Assembly: GCF_000027005.1 (NCBI RefSeq)
Contig: NC_012964.1
Coordinates: forward strand, 310,001-374,000
DNA from: Komagataella phaffii GS115
Lineage: Eukaryota > Ascomycota > Pichiomycetes > Pichiales > Pichiaceae
Direction of reading: 5' to 3'
DNA length: 64,000 nucleotides
Part shown: piece after piece, positions 11,077-19,701 of the stretch
How positions within the stretch are numbered: position 1 is the first letter of the stretch
How the letters are laid out: every line of letters starts with the position of its first letter
The notes under the pieces: generated by a model
The model's input: the letters and a program-made list of their open reading frames with translations, nothing else
Told to the model about the DNA's origin: nothing
The model's database searches: none
Program-made: the position numbers and the translations under genes

Positions 11077-13644
11077 ATGAGTGAAAGACCAAAGCTTCAT
11101 CGCAGAACCCTTACCGGATTCACCCCTACTGAAATCAAGTCAATTGACACCGCAATTCCTGCCAAGTGTAGAGAATTATGGCAAAAGTTCGGTACTCAGG
11201 AGTTTGCAACCAAGGAGGAGTTCCAAAAGAGCTTTATCAACCACGTCGAAAAGACCCTGGCCCGTTCTTTGTACAATTGTGATGTCCTGGCTGCCTACCA
11301 GGCCACCTCCGACTCAATCAGGGACAAGCTGGTTGTTCACTGGAACAAGACTCAGCAGTTGCATACTGCCAAAGAAGCAAAGAGAATCTACTATTTGTCT
11401 CTCGAGTTCCTGATGGGAAGGGCCCTGGACAACGCTCTTATTAACCTGAACATCAAAGACCTCACTTCCAAAGGTGTTGATGAGCTGGGTTTCAAGCTTG
11501 AGGACATCATTGGAGTCGAACCAGATGCCGGATTAGGTAACGGTGGTTTGGGTAGATTGGCTGCTTGTTTTGTCGATTCTCTTTCCACCGGTAACTACCC
11601 TGGTTGGGGTTACGGTCTGCGTTATCAATATGGTATCTTTGCTCAAAAGATTGTTGACGGTTACCAAGTGGAGGTTCCAGACTACTGGCTCAACTTTTCC
11701 AACCCGTGGGAGATCCCTCGATTTGAGATTCAGATTCCCGTTGACTTTTACGGATACGTTTCAACTGTAAAAACACCCTCTGGAGGATTTGTCAAGCAGT
11801 GGAATGGTGGTCAAAGAGTCTTGGCTGTTGCCTATGATAACCCAATTCCAGGTTGGGATACATCAAATGTCAACAACCTGCGTCTGTGGTCCGCCAAACC
11901 TACCACCGAGTTTGACTTCTCCAAATTCAACTCTGGTGACTACCAGAACTCTGTTGCAGACCAGCAGAGTGCAGAATCCATCACCTCCGTCTTGTATCCA
12001 AATGATAACTTTTACAAAGGTAAGGAATTGAGATTGAAGCAGCAATACTTTTGGGTTTCTGCTTCCCTATATGACATTGTTCGTCGTTTCATTAAATCTA
12101 AAAGACCTTGGGCTGAATTTCCCGAAAAGGTTGCTATTCAGCTGAACGACACCCACCCTACACTGGCTATTGTCGAATTGCAGAGAATCTTGATTGACCT
12201 GCAGAATTTATCATGGGAAGCGGCTTGGGACATTGTTACCAAGACTATCGCTTACTCAAACCATACTGTCATGCAAGAAGCTTTAGAGAAGTGGCCATTG
12301 GAGCTGTTCAATAATCTGTTACCAAGACATTTGGAGATTGTTTACGAGATCAACCAACGTTTCTTGAACTATGTTGGTGAGAAGTTCAAGGATGAGGATC
12401 TTTTGAGCAGAGTCTCCATCATCGAGGAAAGTTCTCCTAAGAATATCCGAATGGCTCATTTGGCCGTTATTGGCTCGCACAAGGTTAACGGTGTTGCTGA
12501 GTTGCATTCAGAGCTTATCAAGACCACTATTTTCAAGGACTTTGTAACCATTTATGGTAGTGAAAAATTCACCAATGTCACTAATGGTATCACCCCCAGA
12601 AGATGGTTGAGACAAGCTAACCCTAAATTGACAGAACTCATTGCTTCAAAGCTTGGTGGATATACTTTCCTCAAAGACTTGAACGAGTTGAAGCAACTGG
12701 AGCAGTTTGTGGATGATGCAGACTTTAGACATCAATGGGATGAAGTTAAACTCCACAATAAGAAGAGATTGGCCGTACTTGTTAAAGACTTGACAGGGTT
12801 CTCGGTCAATCCAAACGTTTTGTTTGATATTCAAGTGAAGAGAATTCACGAGTACAAGAGACAACAACTCAACATCTTTGGTGTTATCTGGAGATACCTC
12901 CAAATTCTTGCTACTCCAGAAGAAGAGAGAGCTTCCAAGTGGTTGCCCAGGGTTGTCATTATTGGTGGTAAGGCTGCTCCTGGCTACTACGCTGCAAAGA
13001 ACATTATCAAACTGGTCAACTCCGTGTCCCAAGTTGTTAACAACGATAAGTCAGTTGGTGACCTGTTGAAGGTTATCTTCATCCCTGACTACAACGTTTC
13101 GAAGGCTGAGATCATTTGTCCAGCTTCAGACTTGTCTGAGCACATCTCTACAGCAGGAACCGAAGCATCGGGTACTTCTAACATGAAGTTTGTCCTCAAC
13201 GGAGGTTTGATCATTGGTACCGTAGACGGAGCCAATGTTGAGATTACCAGAGAAATCGGTGAAGATAACATCTTCTTGTTTGGTAACCTTTCTGAAGAGG
13301 TAGAAGATATTAGACATGAGCACAACAAGGGTACCACTCATATTCCTCAACAACTTGAGTTGGTGTTTAACGAGATTCTGAGTGGAACTTTTGGTGACCC
13401 TATTGTATTCCAAGAACTCATTGACAACGTCAAGTACCATGGTGACCATTACCTTGTCAGCGATGACTTTGAGAGCTATCTAGAAACACAAGACCTTGTT
13501 GATCAAGAGTACAAAAATAAGGAGGAATGGATCAAGAAGAGTATCATCAGTGTTGCCAACATGGGTTTCTTCAGTTCTGACAGATGTATTGATGAGTACG
13601 CTGAGAACATCTGGAACATTGAGCCCATCACAGATCAAGTTTGA
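11077..13644 (+). CDS. GPH1: GPH1, glycogen phosphorylase
   Basis: The enzyme releases glucose-1-phosphate from glycogen in the cytosol, using pyridoxal phosphate. The 855 residues cover the whole GT35 family. YLSLEFLMGRALDNALINL lies in the N-terminal domain, DAGLGNGGLGRLAACF forms the glucosyl-site loop and NVTNGITPRRWL lies mid-protein. The PLP signature EASGTSNMKFVLNGG gives Lys704 as the cofactor lysine, and GTVDGANVEI follows. The N-terminal 30-40 residues include RRTLTGF, near where yeast phosphorylase is regulated by threonine phosphorylation. That regulation here is inference. Length is slightly below S. cerevisiae Gph1 (about 900). The ATG at 11077 is the first in frame. Confidence 0.97.
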   Translation: MSERPKLHRRTLTGFTPTEIKSIDTAIPAKCRELWQKFGTQEFATKEEFQKSFINHVEKTLARSLYNCDVLAAYQATSDSIRDKLVVHWNKTQQLHTAKEAKRIYYLSLEFLMGRALDNALINLNIKDLTSKGVDELGFKLEDIIGVEPDAGLGNGGLGRLAACFVDSLSTGNYPGWGYGLRYQYGIFAQKIVDGYQVEVPDYWLNFSNPWEIPRFEIQIPVDFYGYVSTVKTPSGGFVKQWNGGQRVLAVAYDNPIPGWDTSNVNNLRLWSAKPTTEFDFSKFNSGDYQNSVADQQSAESITSVLYPNDNFYKGKELRLKQQYFWVSASLYDIVRRFIKSKRPWAEFPEKVAIQLNDTHPTLAIVELQRILIDLQNLSWEAAWDIVTKTIAYSNHTVMQEALEKWPLELFNNLLPRHLEIVYEINQRFLNYVGEKFKDEDLLSRVSIIEESSPKNIRMAHLAVIGSHKVNGVAELHSELIKTTIFKDFVTIYGSEKFTNVTNGITPRRWLRQANPKLTELIASKLGGYTFLKDLNELKQLEQFVDDADFRHQWDEVKLHNKKRLAVLVKDLTGFSVNPNVLFDIQVKRIHEYKRQQLNIFGVIWRYLQILATPEEERASKWLPRVVIIGGKAAPGYYAAKNIIKLVNSVSQVVNNDKSVGDLLKVIFIPDYNVSKAEIICPASDLSEHISTAGTEASGTSNMKFVLNGGLIIGTVDGANVEITREIGEDNIFLFGNLSEEVEDIRHEHNKGTTHIPQQLELVFNEILSGTFGDPIVFQELIDNVKYHGDHYLVSDDFESYLETQDLVDQEYKNKEEWIKKSIISVANMGFFSSDRCIDEYAENIWNIEPITDQV

Positions 13645-13928
13645 TCTTTTTGTTTTATCTCAATTTTTTTGCCTGAATTTTTTGGTTACCTGAGTAGTTT
13701 TGTTTTGTTTTATAGTTTTGGTTTTGAACATCTAATAGACGGTTGTTCTATTCACATCTGAAGAGTAAGAGTTTACAGTCTCTGGGCTGACATCGGAGAT
13801 CCCGTTCGCGAACGATGGTACCTTACATTTATATCACTACATAGTCGCCTATCTTGAATCCAATTCACACTTTTCTGAGGAGCTAGAAGTCATAAGCGTT
13901 GATAGTACGAAGTAAAGGCCTACGCACG

Positions 13929-15803
13929 ATGATGTTGAAACTACTTTGTCTACTGCTTCCTTTAGTAGCGGTGTCAGCCTCTCCAATCGATCTAGGGTCC
14001 CAGAAAGATTACTTGGTATTGGATTTACCAGGTCTGAGCCACCTTTCAGAGACGCAAAGACCCACCATGCACGCTGGACTACTGCCACTGAACTTGTCAT
14101 TTGTTGCAGATGATGATACTGAGTACTTCTTCTGGAGGTTCTCCAAACAAGACGTTGATAGAGCGGATATTGTTTTTTGGCTAAATGGAGGTCCCGGATG
14201 TTCCTCTATGGATGGTGCCTTGATGGAACTGGGACCATTTGTTATCAACCCCAAGCAAGAAGTTGAATACAACGAAGGAACGTGGGTGGAGGCCGCTGAC
14301 GTAGTGTTTGTTGATCAGCCAGGAGGGACTGGGTTCTCTTCGACTACAAATTACCTCACAGAACTAACAGAAGTTGCAGATGGCTTCGTCACATTCTTAG
14401 CTAGGTATTTCCACCTATTTCCGGCAGATGTGTACAAGAAATTTACATTAGGAGGTGAGAGTTATGCTGGTCAATATGTTCCATACATTCTAAAGGCAAT
14501 CATGGACGATTTGAAGAGCGACTCTGGTCAGCTCCCTAAAGAGCTGTATTTGAAAGGTGCACTAATCGGAAATGGTTGGATAGACCCAAATGAGCAGAGC
14601 TTGTCCTATCTCGAGTTTTTTATCAAGAAGGAATTGATCGATATCCATGGCAGTTACATGCCTGGTCTTCTGCAACAACAAGAAAAGTGCCAGAATCTCA
14701 TCAATCATTCCAGCGGGGAGGCCTCCGAATCACAGATTTCGTACTCTGCATGTGAGAAGATACTTAACGATGCTTTGAGGTTTACTAGGGACAAGAAGGC
14801 TCCTCTTGATCAACAATGCATCAACATGTACGATTACACTCTACGTGACACCTATCCATCTTGCGGGATGAGCTGGCCGCCGTATTTACCAGACGTGACA
14901 GCATTTTTGCAGAAAAAGTCCGTTCTAGAAGCACTCCACTTGGATTCCAGCGCTTCATGGTCTGAATGTTCAGCAAGGGTTGGAAGCCATTTAAAGAATA
15001 AGATTTCAGTTCCCTCTGTTGATATCCTTCCAGATCTACTTCAAGAAATTCCAATAATACTTTTCAACGGAGATCATGATATTATTTGCAATTGCATTGG
15101 TACAGAGCGCATGATAGACAAGCTGGAATTTAACGGAGACCAGGGTTTCACCGAAGGAACGGAATACATTCCCTGGTTCTACAATGAAGTGAACGTCGGT
15201 AAGGTTATCTCAGAGAGAAATCTCACATATGTGCGAGTGTACAACTCTTCCCACATGGTTCCGTTTGATAATACACCGGTGTCCAGGGGGCTTTTAGACA
15301 TTTACTTTGACAATTTCGAAGATGTCGAATACAACAACGTTAGCGGCATAGCCACACCAGTGTACGATGTGGACAAGAACATTACATACATTGACAGCAA
15401 CGATCCAAGGTTGCAGAATGGCCCCAAATCATCGTCCACCGATGATTCAGCTGCCCACGGGAACCCATTTTTCTATTACGTCTTTGAATTGTTTGTAATT
15501 GTGTTGTTACTATGTGGGTTGGTATACCTCTACCAATACTACAGCAACTCTGCACCCCATTCAATTTTGGCAGACAAACATAAGAAAAAATCCAAGAATA
15601 AGAGCAAGAATGTCAGGTTTTTGGACGACCTGGAATCCAACCTGGATCTTGACAACACAGACGATAAGAAGGACAATAGTGTGATGAGCAAACTTCTCAG
15701 CTCAATGGGCTACCAGGCGCAAGAACCTTACAAACCGCTAGATAAGGGTGCAAACGCCGATCTTGACATTGAGATGGACAGTCATGGTACCTCGGAAAAG
15801 TAG
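13929..15803 (+). CDS. KEX1: KEX1, Golgi carboxypeptidase
   Basis: Kex1 is a type I membrane serine carboxypeptidase of the late Golgi. It trims C-terminal Lys/Arg after Kex2 cleavage of precursors. I start it at the first of two adjacent ATGs (13929), giving 624 residues; the frame upstream opens only at a TTG. A hydrophobic signal peptide (MMLKLLCLLLPLVAVSA) is followed by LNGGPGCSSMDGA (oxyanion), GGESYAG (Ser178), FNGDHDIICN (Asp384) and NSSHMVPFD (His442), a complete S10 triad. A membrane segment lies at about residues 513-538. A basic then acidic cytosolic tail ends the protein, as expected for Golgi retention. Confidence 0.95.
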   Translation: MMLKLLCLLLPLVAVSASPIDLGSQKDYLVLDLPGLSHLSETQRPTMHAGLLPLNLSFVADDDTEYFFWRFSKQDVDRADIVFWLNGGPGCSSMDGALMELGPFVINPKQEVEYNEGTWVEAADVVFVDQPGGTGFSSTTNYLTELTEVADGFVTFLARYFHLFPADVYKKFTLGGESYAGQYVPYILKAIMDDLKSDSGQLPKELYLKGALIGNGWIDPNEQSLSYLEFFIKKELIDIHGSYMPGLLQQQEKCQNLINHSSGEASESQISYSACEKILNDALRFTRDKKAPLDQQCINMYDYTLRDTYPSCGMSWPPYLPDVTAFLQKKSVLEALHLDSSASWSECSARVGSHLKNKISVPSVDILPDLLQEIPIILFNGDHDIICNCIGTERMIDKLEFNGDQGFTEGTEYIPWFYNEVNVGKVISERNLTYVRVYNSSHMVPFDNTPVSRGLLDIYFDNFEDVEYNNVSGIATPVYDVDKNITYIDSNDPRLQNGPKSSSTDDSAAHGNPFFYYVFELFVIVLLLCGLVYLYQYYSNSAPHSILADKHKKKSKNKSKNVRFLDDLESNLDLDNTDDKKDNSVMSKLLSSMGYQAQEPYKPLDKGANADLDIEMDSHGTSEK

Positions 15804-15971
15804 GGCTAAGCCAACCAATGAAATGTATAGAGTATGTTGAAAAGGTGTTAGGTGAATAATATTAAAAGTGTACTATTCGACTCCGGCGTTTTTCCACGCT
15901 TTGAAATTTTCCATAGCCTACCGCTTACAAAAGTTGACTCTGTCACCCCCCAACAAGATTACCAATCTTCA

Positions 15972-16061
15972 ATGGAAAAACTAGGTGTGCTCGAAACATG
16001 GGCGACGGGGAAAAAAAGTGAAAAAAAAGAAAGAGTCATCCGAGAAATTCCTCGTACTTGA
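15972..16061 (+). promoter_or_regulatory. Possible uORFs ahead of the bZIP gene
   Basis: An ATG at 15972 opens a 29-codon frame ending at 16061, 13 nt before the bZIP start. A second ATG at 15998 opens a 7-codon frame (to 16021) inside it, in a different frame. If the transcript begins upstream of 15972, both would be translated first and could control the bZIP gene. The transcription start is unknown. Confidence 0.35.
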
Positions 16062-16074
16062 TCAAACACCCGAG

Positions 16075-16635
16075 ATGTCTTTCGAACAGCCAATCTACAA
16101 TGATTTGGATTACAAAGGGTTTGAGCTGGGGCAGGACTCGACAATTGATTTGTCATTGTTCACCAACAACCAATTTTTTGATCTAGACGTTTTTGCTGAC
16201 GGAGTAACCGAACTGAAGCCTGAAGTCGTTGATCCATCACCACAGAATGACATTTCAGTTTCCCAAACGCCTATTCTTTCCGTTGAAAGCTCTCCGGACA
16301 ACAAGGTGCAGAAGCCTCTAGATGATAAGCGAAGGAGAAACACGGCGGCTTCTGCCCGTTTCAGAATGAAGAAGAAGCAGAAAGGAAAAGAGATGGAAGA
16401 GAAAGCCAAGCAGCTGACGGAGACCGTTGAGCGTCTCAACCAAAGGATCAGGACTCTAGAGATGGAGAATAAATGTTTGAAGAACCTTATGTCACAAAGA
16501 GGGGCCATTGAAGACACCAAAGACTCATCTGCCGACCCTATTTCCAAGATTGCCGGCTCTACATCCAATTACGAACTATTGAAACTATTGAAGAGCAATA
16601 GCAATGACGACGGTTTTACCATGACGCATCTATAG
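16075..16635 (+). CDS. bZIP transcription factor of Cys3/Met4/MetR type
   Basis: This encodes a 186-residue nuclear regulator starting at ATG 16075, the only ATG in frame upstream of the domain. The N-terminal half is acidic and carries no known domain. The basic region begins near residue 84, with the diagnostic block RRRNTAASARFRMKKKQ. It continues into a leucine zipper with heptad positions in LTETVERLNQRIRTLEMENKCLKNLM (given here as pieces LTETVERL, RIRTLEM, CLKNLM). That basic block is the signature of the sulfur-metabolism family (Neurospora CYS-3, Aspergillus MetR, yeast Met4/Met28), so a role in methionine/cysteine gene control is likely but inferred. It is convergent with CCA1. Confidence 0.82.
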   Translation: MSFEQPIYNDLDYKGFELGQDSTIDLSLFTNNQFFDLDVFADGVTELKPEVVDPSPQNDISVSQTPILSVESSPDNKVQKPLDDKRRRNTAASARFRMKKKQKGKEMEEKAKQLTETVERLNQRIRTLEMENKCLKNLMSQRGAIEDTKDSSADPISKIAGSTSNYELLKLLKSNSNDDGFTMTHL

Positions 16636-16710
16636 TAGCATGTATCTCACTGATTAGGGAGGGGAAGGTTTTCTGTATATTAAAAGACAAAAATAATAAA
16701 CTAGAATTAT

Positions 16711-18273
16711 TCATAAAGTCTCGTCTAGAACTGTTTTGGCTCGGGAAATGTAAGAAGCGGAGTCTTCTGTAGGATGGTCTAATTGCCATACTAGCAACTT
16801 GTCCATCAAAGGCTTCATCCATGGGCCGGGTTTCTTGCCTAGTTCTTTGCAAAGTGTTTTGCCGTCCACGAGAGGTCTTAAAGAGTGAACCTGGGACAGA
16901 TCCTGATTTTTGATGTGTTGATATGTGGAATGATACTTTTCAATGGCGTTACTGTCAGCTCCCTCAAAAATGCTGAGCAAAAGACAGATGATCAGGTTTA
17001 ATTCCCATTGGCCGTTGTATTTCCGTATGGCCATTCCCAAAACGGATCGTGGCAGTGTACTCACATCTCTCTGTACTAGATGCTGAAACTCTTGGTAGTT
17101 GTCAACTATTAGGGAGACGGTATCGGAGTCCTTGCTTGAGTATTTTAAACCGTCTCTTACTATCATTTCGGTGGCATATCTAGTATTCTTTGTGGGTTTT
17201 GTGGAGAATTTGAGTCTTAACTGAGCAAAGGGGTAAAGCAGTAGGTTCAAATAAAGCACACGAAGATCCAGCTGTGAGTAAACGGATTTCAAATCGTCTG
17301 GAAACTGTTGGATCAATTGGGGTAAACTTGATATTTTGGAGGCAGATTCTGGTAAGTATATAGTAAATACTTGATTTAAGCGCTCTCTGACCTTTGGATT
17401 AAGTTCATAGACCGCATCTTGCAAATCCCCAAAGTTGAAGATAGCATCAAGAAGATTGGTATCCCTCAAGATCTTCAATCCACGGATGGGATCCTTACTG
17501 ACGAGAATCTTGTCGATTTCTACGCCTATTCTTTCACGACTGATTTTTGCATTCAAGGCCTCTTTAATCTTGGGTTGTTTCATTGCCTGCAGGGCATCTT
17601 CGGAGACAGAAAATCCAAAAACAGAGGCAAATCTGATCAACCGTAAACAACGCAAGGGATCATCTAAAAACGTTTTGGAAGGTTCTAATGGAGTGCGCAG
17701 AACTCCCTGTTTCAAGTCGATTAATCCCTTCTCAGTAAAATCCTCAATCTGATCTGTCGTAAGATTGTAGAACAATGCGTTCAGTGTAGCATCTCGACGT
17801 AAAGCGTCCTCCTGAGGGGTACCATAATCAATGGTGGGTATACGGCTCTCCTCTGTGTACTTTTCATTCCGCAAGTTGACAAAATCAATGTCAATGCCGT
17901 ATAGTTTCGTTGTGCAAGTTTCTAAATGCTTGGATTTGTCTGGATTCTTGTTGATTTTGTGGATAGACGAACTTAGTATTGATTCAATTTCGTCTTTGTG
18001 ATTCTCTTTGATAAAAGAGACCAACTTCTCAGCAAATGACTCGCCACTCAGGGTATTGATGGCGATGTCAATATCATGAGAAGACCTCCCCAGCAGCTTA
18101 TCTCTCACCCAACCACCAGTAATTCTCAGCTGCAAATCCGGTTCATTGGGTTTTCTCAGTTTGGTGTTATAATGGTTACAGAAATACTTCAGCAGAGAGC
18201 AAATCTGAGACTCTTTGTCGTCTAACTTGATGGAAGAGAGTTGACTTGACATGCTTCGAACAAATCGAAACAT
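16711..18273 (-). CDS. CCA1: CCA1, tRNA nucleotidyltransferase (CCA-adding enzyme)
   Basis: Cca1 adds or repairs the 3' CCA of tRNAs in nucleus/cytosol and mitochondria. The 520 residues contain the class II pol-beta-like core: TGGWVRDKLLG near residue 52, the metal-binding pair DIDIA, then RRDATLNAL and the DPLRCLRLIRFASVFGF helix. Two in-frame ATGs (residues 1 and 8) bracket a short basic stretch (FRFVRS). S. cerevisiae CCA1 uses alternative starts to place the enzyme in different compartments, and the same could apply here. The gene lies between a convergent bZIP gene and a co-oriented methyltransferase gene. Confidence 0.95.
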   Translation of the reverse strand: MFRFVRSMSSQLSSIKLDDKESQICSLLKYFCNHYNTKLRKPNEPDLQLRITGGWVRDKLLGRSSHDIDIAINTLSGESFAEKLVSFIKENHKDEIESILSSSIHKINKNPDKSKHLETCTTKLYGIDIDFVNLRNEKYTEESRIPTIDYGTPQEDALRRDATLNALFYNLTTDQIEDFTEKGLIDLKQGVLRTPLEPSKTFLDDPLRCLRLIRFASVFGFSVSEDALQAMKQPKIKEALNAKISRERIGVEIDKILVSKDPIRGLKILRDTNLLDAIFNFGDLQDAVYELNPKVRERLNQVFTIYLPESASKISSLPQLIQQFPDDLKSVYSQLDLRVLYLNLLLYPFAQLRLKFSTKPTKNTRYATEMIVRDGLKYSSKDSDTVSLIVDNYQEFQHLVQRDVSTLPRSVLGMAIRKYNGQWELNLIICLLLSIFEGADSNAIEKYHSTYQHIKNQDLSQVHSLRPLVDGKTLCKELGKKPGPWMKPLMDKLLVWQLDHPTEDSASYISRAKTVLDETL

Positions 18274-18342
18274 TAAGAGAAAGATATCTGAAATTTTAGC
18301 GAATTCTCTATAAGTCTATACAACTAAGTTGTCTGTATAGGG

Positions 18343-19179
18343 TTAAGGGTTAGACCTTCGTCTCAGAAAGGTTACTGTGGTCAGCCATTTGAGACGGAGC
18401 ACCGAACTGTCTTCGAGGCCAGCTCTTTCAAATAGCTCTGTTCGGAACATCTGAATCGGATCCTCCTTGCCTGGATTTTGTTGGACAAACTTATGGGCAC
18501 TGCTCATGGTGTAGAGATACTGGAAGTAATCCTTTAATTGAAAGTCTCTTTCCAACACCAACGACCCAGGTTCGTTTCCTCTCAGAGCTATTACGTCCTC
18601 GAAGAGATCTGAAGGTATCTGCTTGTCAATTGGGCGAAAAAGGTCCACCAGAATCGACCTACCCGGCTCCTCCCAATATGGACCCAGATAATCTTCGCCG
18701 TAAACGTATTTGTGATAGAGTTCATTTCCCAAAGGAAGATCAACAAAATATGGATCAACATACCCAAAGTAGCATAGGGTTCCTTTGGGTTTGAGAATTC
18801 TGGCCATCTCATTGAACCACTTGGGCGCGTTGAACCAATGCGCACATTCAGCGGCCGTCACCAGGTCGACAGAGCTGTCCTCGATAAAGGGCAAATCTTC
18901 GGATGAGGACTGCTGGAAAGATACGTTGGAAACGTCCCGTCTTTCTTTGAGACTAGTTGCCTGGGACACCATACCTGGTGAGATATCTGTTCCAATTGTG
19001 TTCTTGAACTTTCTTGCTAAATGGAACGTGGCTTCGCCCGGACCACACCCCACATCCAGAGCTTTGTCAAAGTCCCCCTGATGGTAGCCAAAAATTGATT
19101 CTATGAACGATGGTGGATATTCCGGTCTGAACTCGGAGTAATTGTTAGAATTGTACGACGTATCTCTGAAACTGGACAT
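18343..19179 (-). CDS. SAM-dependent methyltransferase, Crg1/Tmt1-like
   Basis: This encodes 278 residues of a class I methyltransferase. Motif I is ALDVGCGPGEATFHLA (about residues 40-55), the acidic loop is GTDISPGM, motif post-I is SSSEDLPF and motif IV is SVDLVTAAECAHWF. An ARILKPKGTLCYFGY strand completes the Methyltransf_11 fold. The order and the AHWF motif match the yeast Crg1/Tmt1/YHR209W group, which includes trans-aconitate methyltransferase and a cantharidin-methylating enzyme. The substrate cannot be told from the sequence. No targeting signal is seen. It is divergent from the PHO4-like gene across 522 bp. Confidence 0.83.
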   Translation of the reverse strand: MSSFRDTSYNSNNYSEFRPEYPPSFIESIFGYHQGDFDKALDVGCGPGEATFHLARKFKNTIGTDISPGMVSQATSLKERRDVSNVSFQQSSSEDLPFIEDSSVDLVTAAECAHWFNAPKWFNEMARILKPKGTLCYFGYVDPYFVDLPLGNELYHKYVYGEDYLGPYWEEPGRSILVDLFRPIDKQIPSDLFEDVIALRGNEPGSLVLERDFQLKDYFQYLYTMSSAHKFVQQNPGKEDPIQMFRTELFERAGLEDSSVLRLKWLTTVTFLRRRSNP

Positions 19180-19370
19180 ATTGTGGGTTAATTAAAAGAC
19201 CTGAAATTGATTCACCTCGCTTGATCTAATCTTAAATGTGTTTTCTCTAAAAGGGGAAAACAGCTATCTCAATTACGATCTTTGATGCTACTTGAGCCTT
19301 GATCCACTCTCACCCCAGATTAGCAAGTGCATCCATCACCCCCCACGATTCGGCACACTACTCTTGAGCT

Positions 19371-19390
19371 CATGTGACTCAAGTCACATG
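19371..19390. promoter_or_regulatory. Inverted repeat containing a TGACTCA (Gcn4/AP-1) core
   Basis: Nine-base arms (CATGTGACT and AGTCACATG) flank a 2-bp spacer. The centre reads TGACTCA at 19375-19381, the binding core of Gcn4-type bZIP factors. The half-site GTCAC(A)TG also resembles E-box-like sites. Binding is inferred from sequence only. Confidence 0.5.
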
Positions 19391-19401
19391 ACAGGAAGCT
19401 A

Positions 19402-19427
19402 TTTTTTTTTTTTTTTTTTTTTTTTTT
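19402..19427 (+). repeat. Poly(dT) tract, 26 bases
   Basis: An uninterrupted run of 26 T lies between the TGACTCA palindrome and the CACGTG palindrome. Long poly(dA:dT) tracts disfavour nucleosomes and commonly mark open yeast promoters. Its exact length is vulnerable to sequencing error. Confidence 0.9.
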
Positions 19428-19458
19428 CCCTTGAAACTGTCTCTCTGTCTCTAAGGCC

Positions 19459-19470
19459 TCCCACGTGGGA
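19459..19470. promoter_or_regulatory. Palindromic CACGTG E-box upstream of the PHO4-like gene
   Basis: TCCCACGTGGGA is a perfect 12-bp palindrome, with CACGTG at 19462-19467, 235 bp before the PHO4-like ATG. CACGTG is the site bound by Pho4 and Cbf1 bHLH proteins, so autoregulation or Cbf1 control is possible (inference). Confidence 0.55.
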
Positions 19471-19701
19471 CATCGCATCCCGATCTGAAGCAGGTTACCA
19501 CCAATTATCATGGATTATTACTAGTCACAATAATGCACGGGATCAATGGATCTCACGAGTCTTAATAAAAAAAATCTAACCTCGAGAGCCTTTACTTTTC
19601 CACTTCCACTCAACTCAAGAACCCAACTTCCTTTCCTTCTCTCCCATCCCAGAGTATAATTCTTCAGCCCAGCCGGTACACTCAGCACAGATTCAACTAT
19701 C

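Larger units (their letters stand above)
19180..19701. other. Intergenic region between the methyltransferase and the PHO4-like gene
   Basis: This 522-bp shared promoter region contains a 20-bp near-perfect palindrome with an AP-1/Gcn4 core (19371-19390), an uninterrupted run of 26 T (19402-19427) and a 12-bp palindrome around CACGTG (19459-19470). These are listed separately. No RNA gene or coding frame is supported. Confidence 0.6.
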
